Shown in pieces: positions 63,746-64,000 of a stretch of 64,000 bases of DNA. Position 1 is the stretch's first letter. Every line of letters starts with the position of its first letter. The DNA comes from Legionella sp. MW5194 (GTDB taxonomy: Bacteria > Pseudomonadota > Gammaproteobacteria > Legionellales > Legionellaceae), in NCBI RefSeq assembly GCF_016864235.1, contig NZ_CP045733.1, positions 62,001 through 126,000 on the forward strand. The letters are read 5' to 3'. The notes under the pieces were generated by a model. That model saw only the letters and a list, made by a program, of their open reading frames with translations, did not search any database and had not been told where the DNA came from. Both the position numbers and the translations under genes were made by a program.

Positions 63746-64000
63746 TTAGCTTGAATACAATAAATCATTGACCACTTCCATAGTAATTTCGGGTAGTTTT
63801 TGTGTTTGATCAATACACTCTTGGATGGTTATAACCGCTTTTCTAATTTCATTGGGTAACATCTCAGATGGTGCATTGTCGCCTGGCCAAGAAGCATCTC
63901 GAGTAGCTTTATCGGGCCAACGAGAATAAGCAAGCCACATACCATCGTTAGTTTTATGCAGGCAAGAACCTAAGGCACCGCGATATTGCACAAAATAGGA
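63746..64000 (-). CDS. ABM-like (antibiotic-monooxygenase fold) protein, 5'-truncated by the window edge
   Basis: The C-terminal ~85 residues are in the window. FVQYRGALGSCLHKTNDGMW and LAYSRWPDKATRDASWPG resemble small ferredoxin-like barrel proteins of the antibiotic biosynthesis monooxygenase type. The tail is helical (NEIRKAVITIQECIDQTQKL). The frame is open through 64000, so the start lies outside. A GTG at 63991 is only an internal codon. The gene and the GNAT that follows are on the minus strand. Confidence 0.6.
   Translation of the reverse strand, partial: SYFVQYRGALGSCLHKTNDGMWLAYSRWPDKATRDASWPGDNAPSEMLPNEIRKAVITIQECIDQTQKLPEITMEVVNDLLYSS

Noticed and set aside
1-64000. tRNA, rRNA or tmRNA genes
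   Set aside because: I looked for cloverleaf-like and conserved rRNA segments, especially next to recombinase genes, and found none I can support by eye. A tRNAscan or cmscan run would settle this.

Overview
The window looks like part of an AT-rich gammaproteobacterial plasmid or plasmid-derived accessory region. Legionella or a close relative is my best guess, inferred from gene content: RND/TolC genes under a BigR-like ArsR repressor, a DUF1189 membrane protein, Glu-rich C-terminal tails resembling Dot/Icm effectors, and a dense set of acetyltransferases. The replicon assignment is firmer. Positions 42.8-47.5 kb hold iteron-like repeats, ParA, ParB, a Rep_3-type initiator and a second ParB.

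Layout. 0-14.4 kb: a receiver-domain protein, a small lipoprotein/membrane-peptide cluster, then a minus-strand unit (ArsR repressor, TolC-type outer membrane channel, HAE1-type RND pump, DUF2892 protein). The pump gene is split by a complete Tn3-family transposon (1911-9956) with near-identical 45-bp ends and a perfect 5-bp target duplication. Removing the transposon and one duplication restores an open frame of 1092 codons. Its cargo is not resistance genes: a P-loop protein, a zinc-knuckle/Glu-rich protein, a membrane-anchored methyltransferase and a DUF1189 membrane protein. 14.7-19.7 kb: DinJ-YafQ toxin-antitoxin, a MazG-like hydrolase, and a YhcG-type nuclease plus tyrosine recombinase pair bracketed by hairpins. 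19.8-26.5 kb: a membrane gene broken by an IS3 element, and an Abi_2-like gene broken by an IS21 element, both with target duplications. 26.9-33.6 kb: an accessory block with an orphan protein, a helicase-nuclease fusion, HigBA, and DUF932-type plasmid genes. 33.7-38.9 kb: IS256, IS481 and a second, inverted IS21 copy. 39-43 kb: signalling fragments, IS630 and origin repeats. 43-49.3 kb: partition/replication genes, a small tyrosine recombinase with a partner, and RecX.

49.4-64 kb is a compact, almost entirely plus-strand island of small-molecule-modifying and editing enzymes. It has at least seven GNAT acetyltransferase genes (several fused to other domains), two APH-type kinases, an S66 LD-carboxypeptidase/MccF-like peptidase, YbaK- and AlaX-type aminoacyl-tRNA editing proteins, cupins, a methyltransferase, an SDR and an XRE-cupin regulator with its own pair of palindromic operators. 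Together they suggest detoxification of antibiotics or toxic aminoacyl nucleotides.

Many genes are broken by one-base changes in homopolymer runs: both IS21 copies, IS3, IS256, the Rep gene, a response regulator, an Abi-like gene and several small genes. The two IS21 copies disagree with each other exactly at such runs. This could be real decay, but it looks like residual sequencing error, so pseudogene calls here should be read with that in mind.
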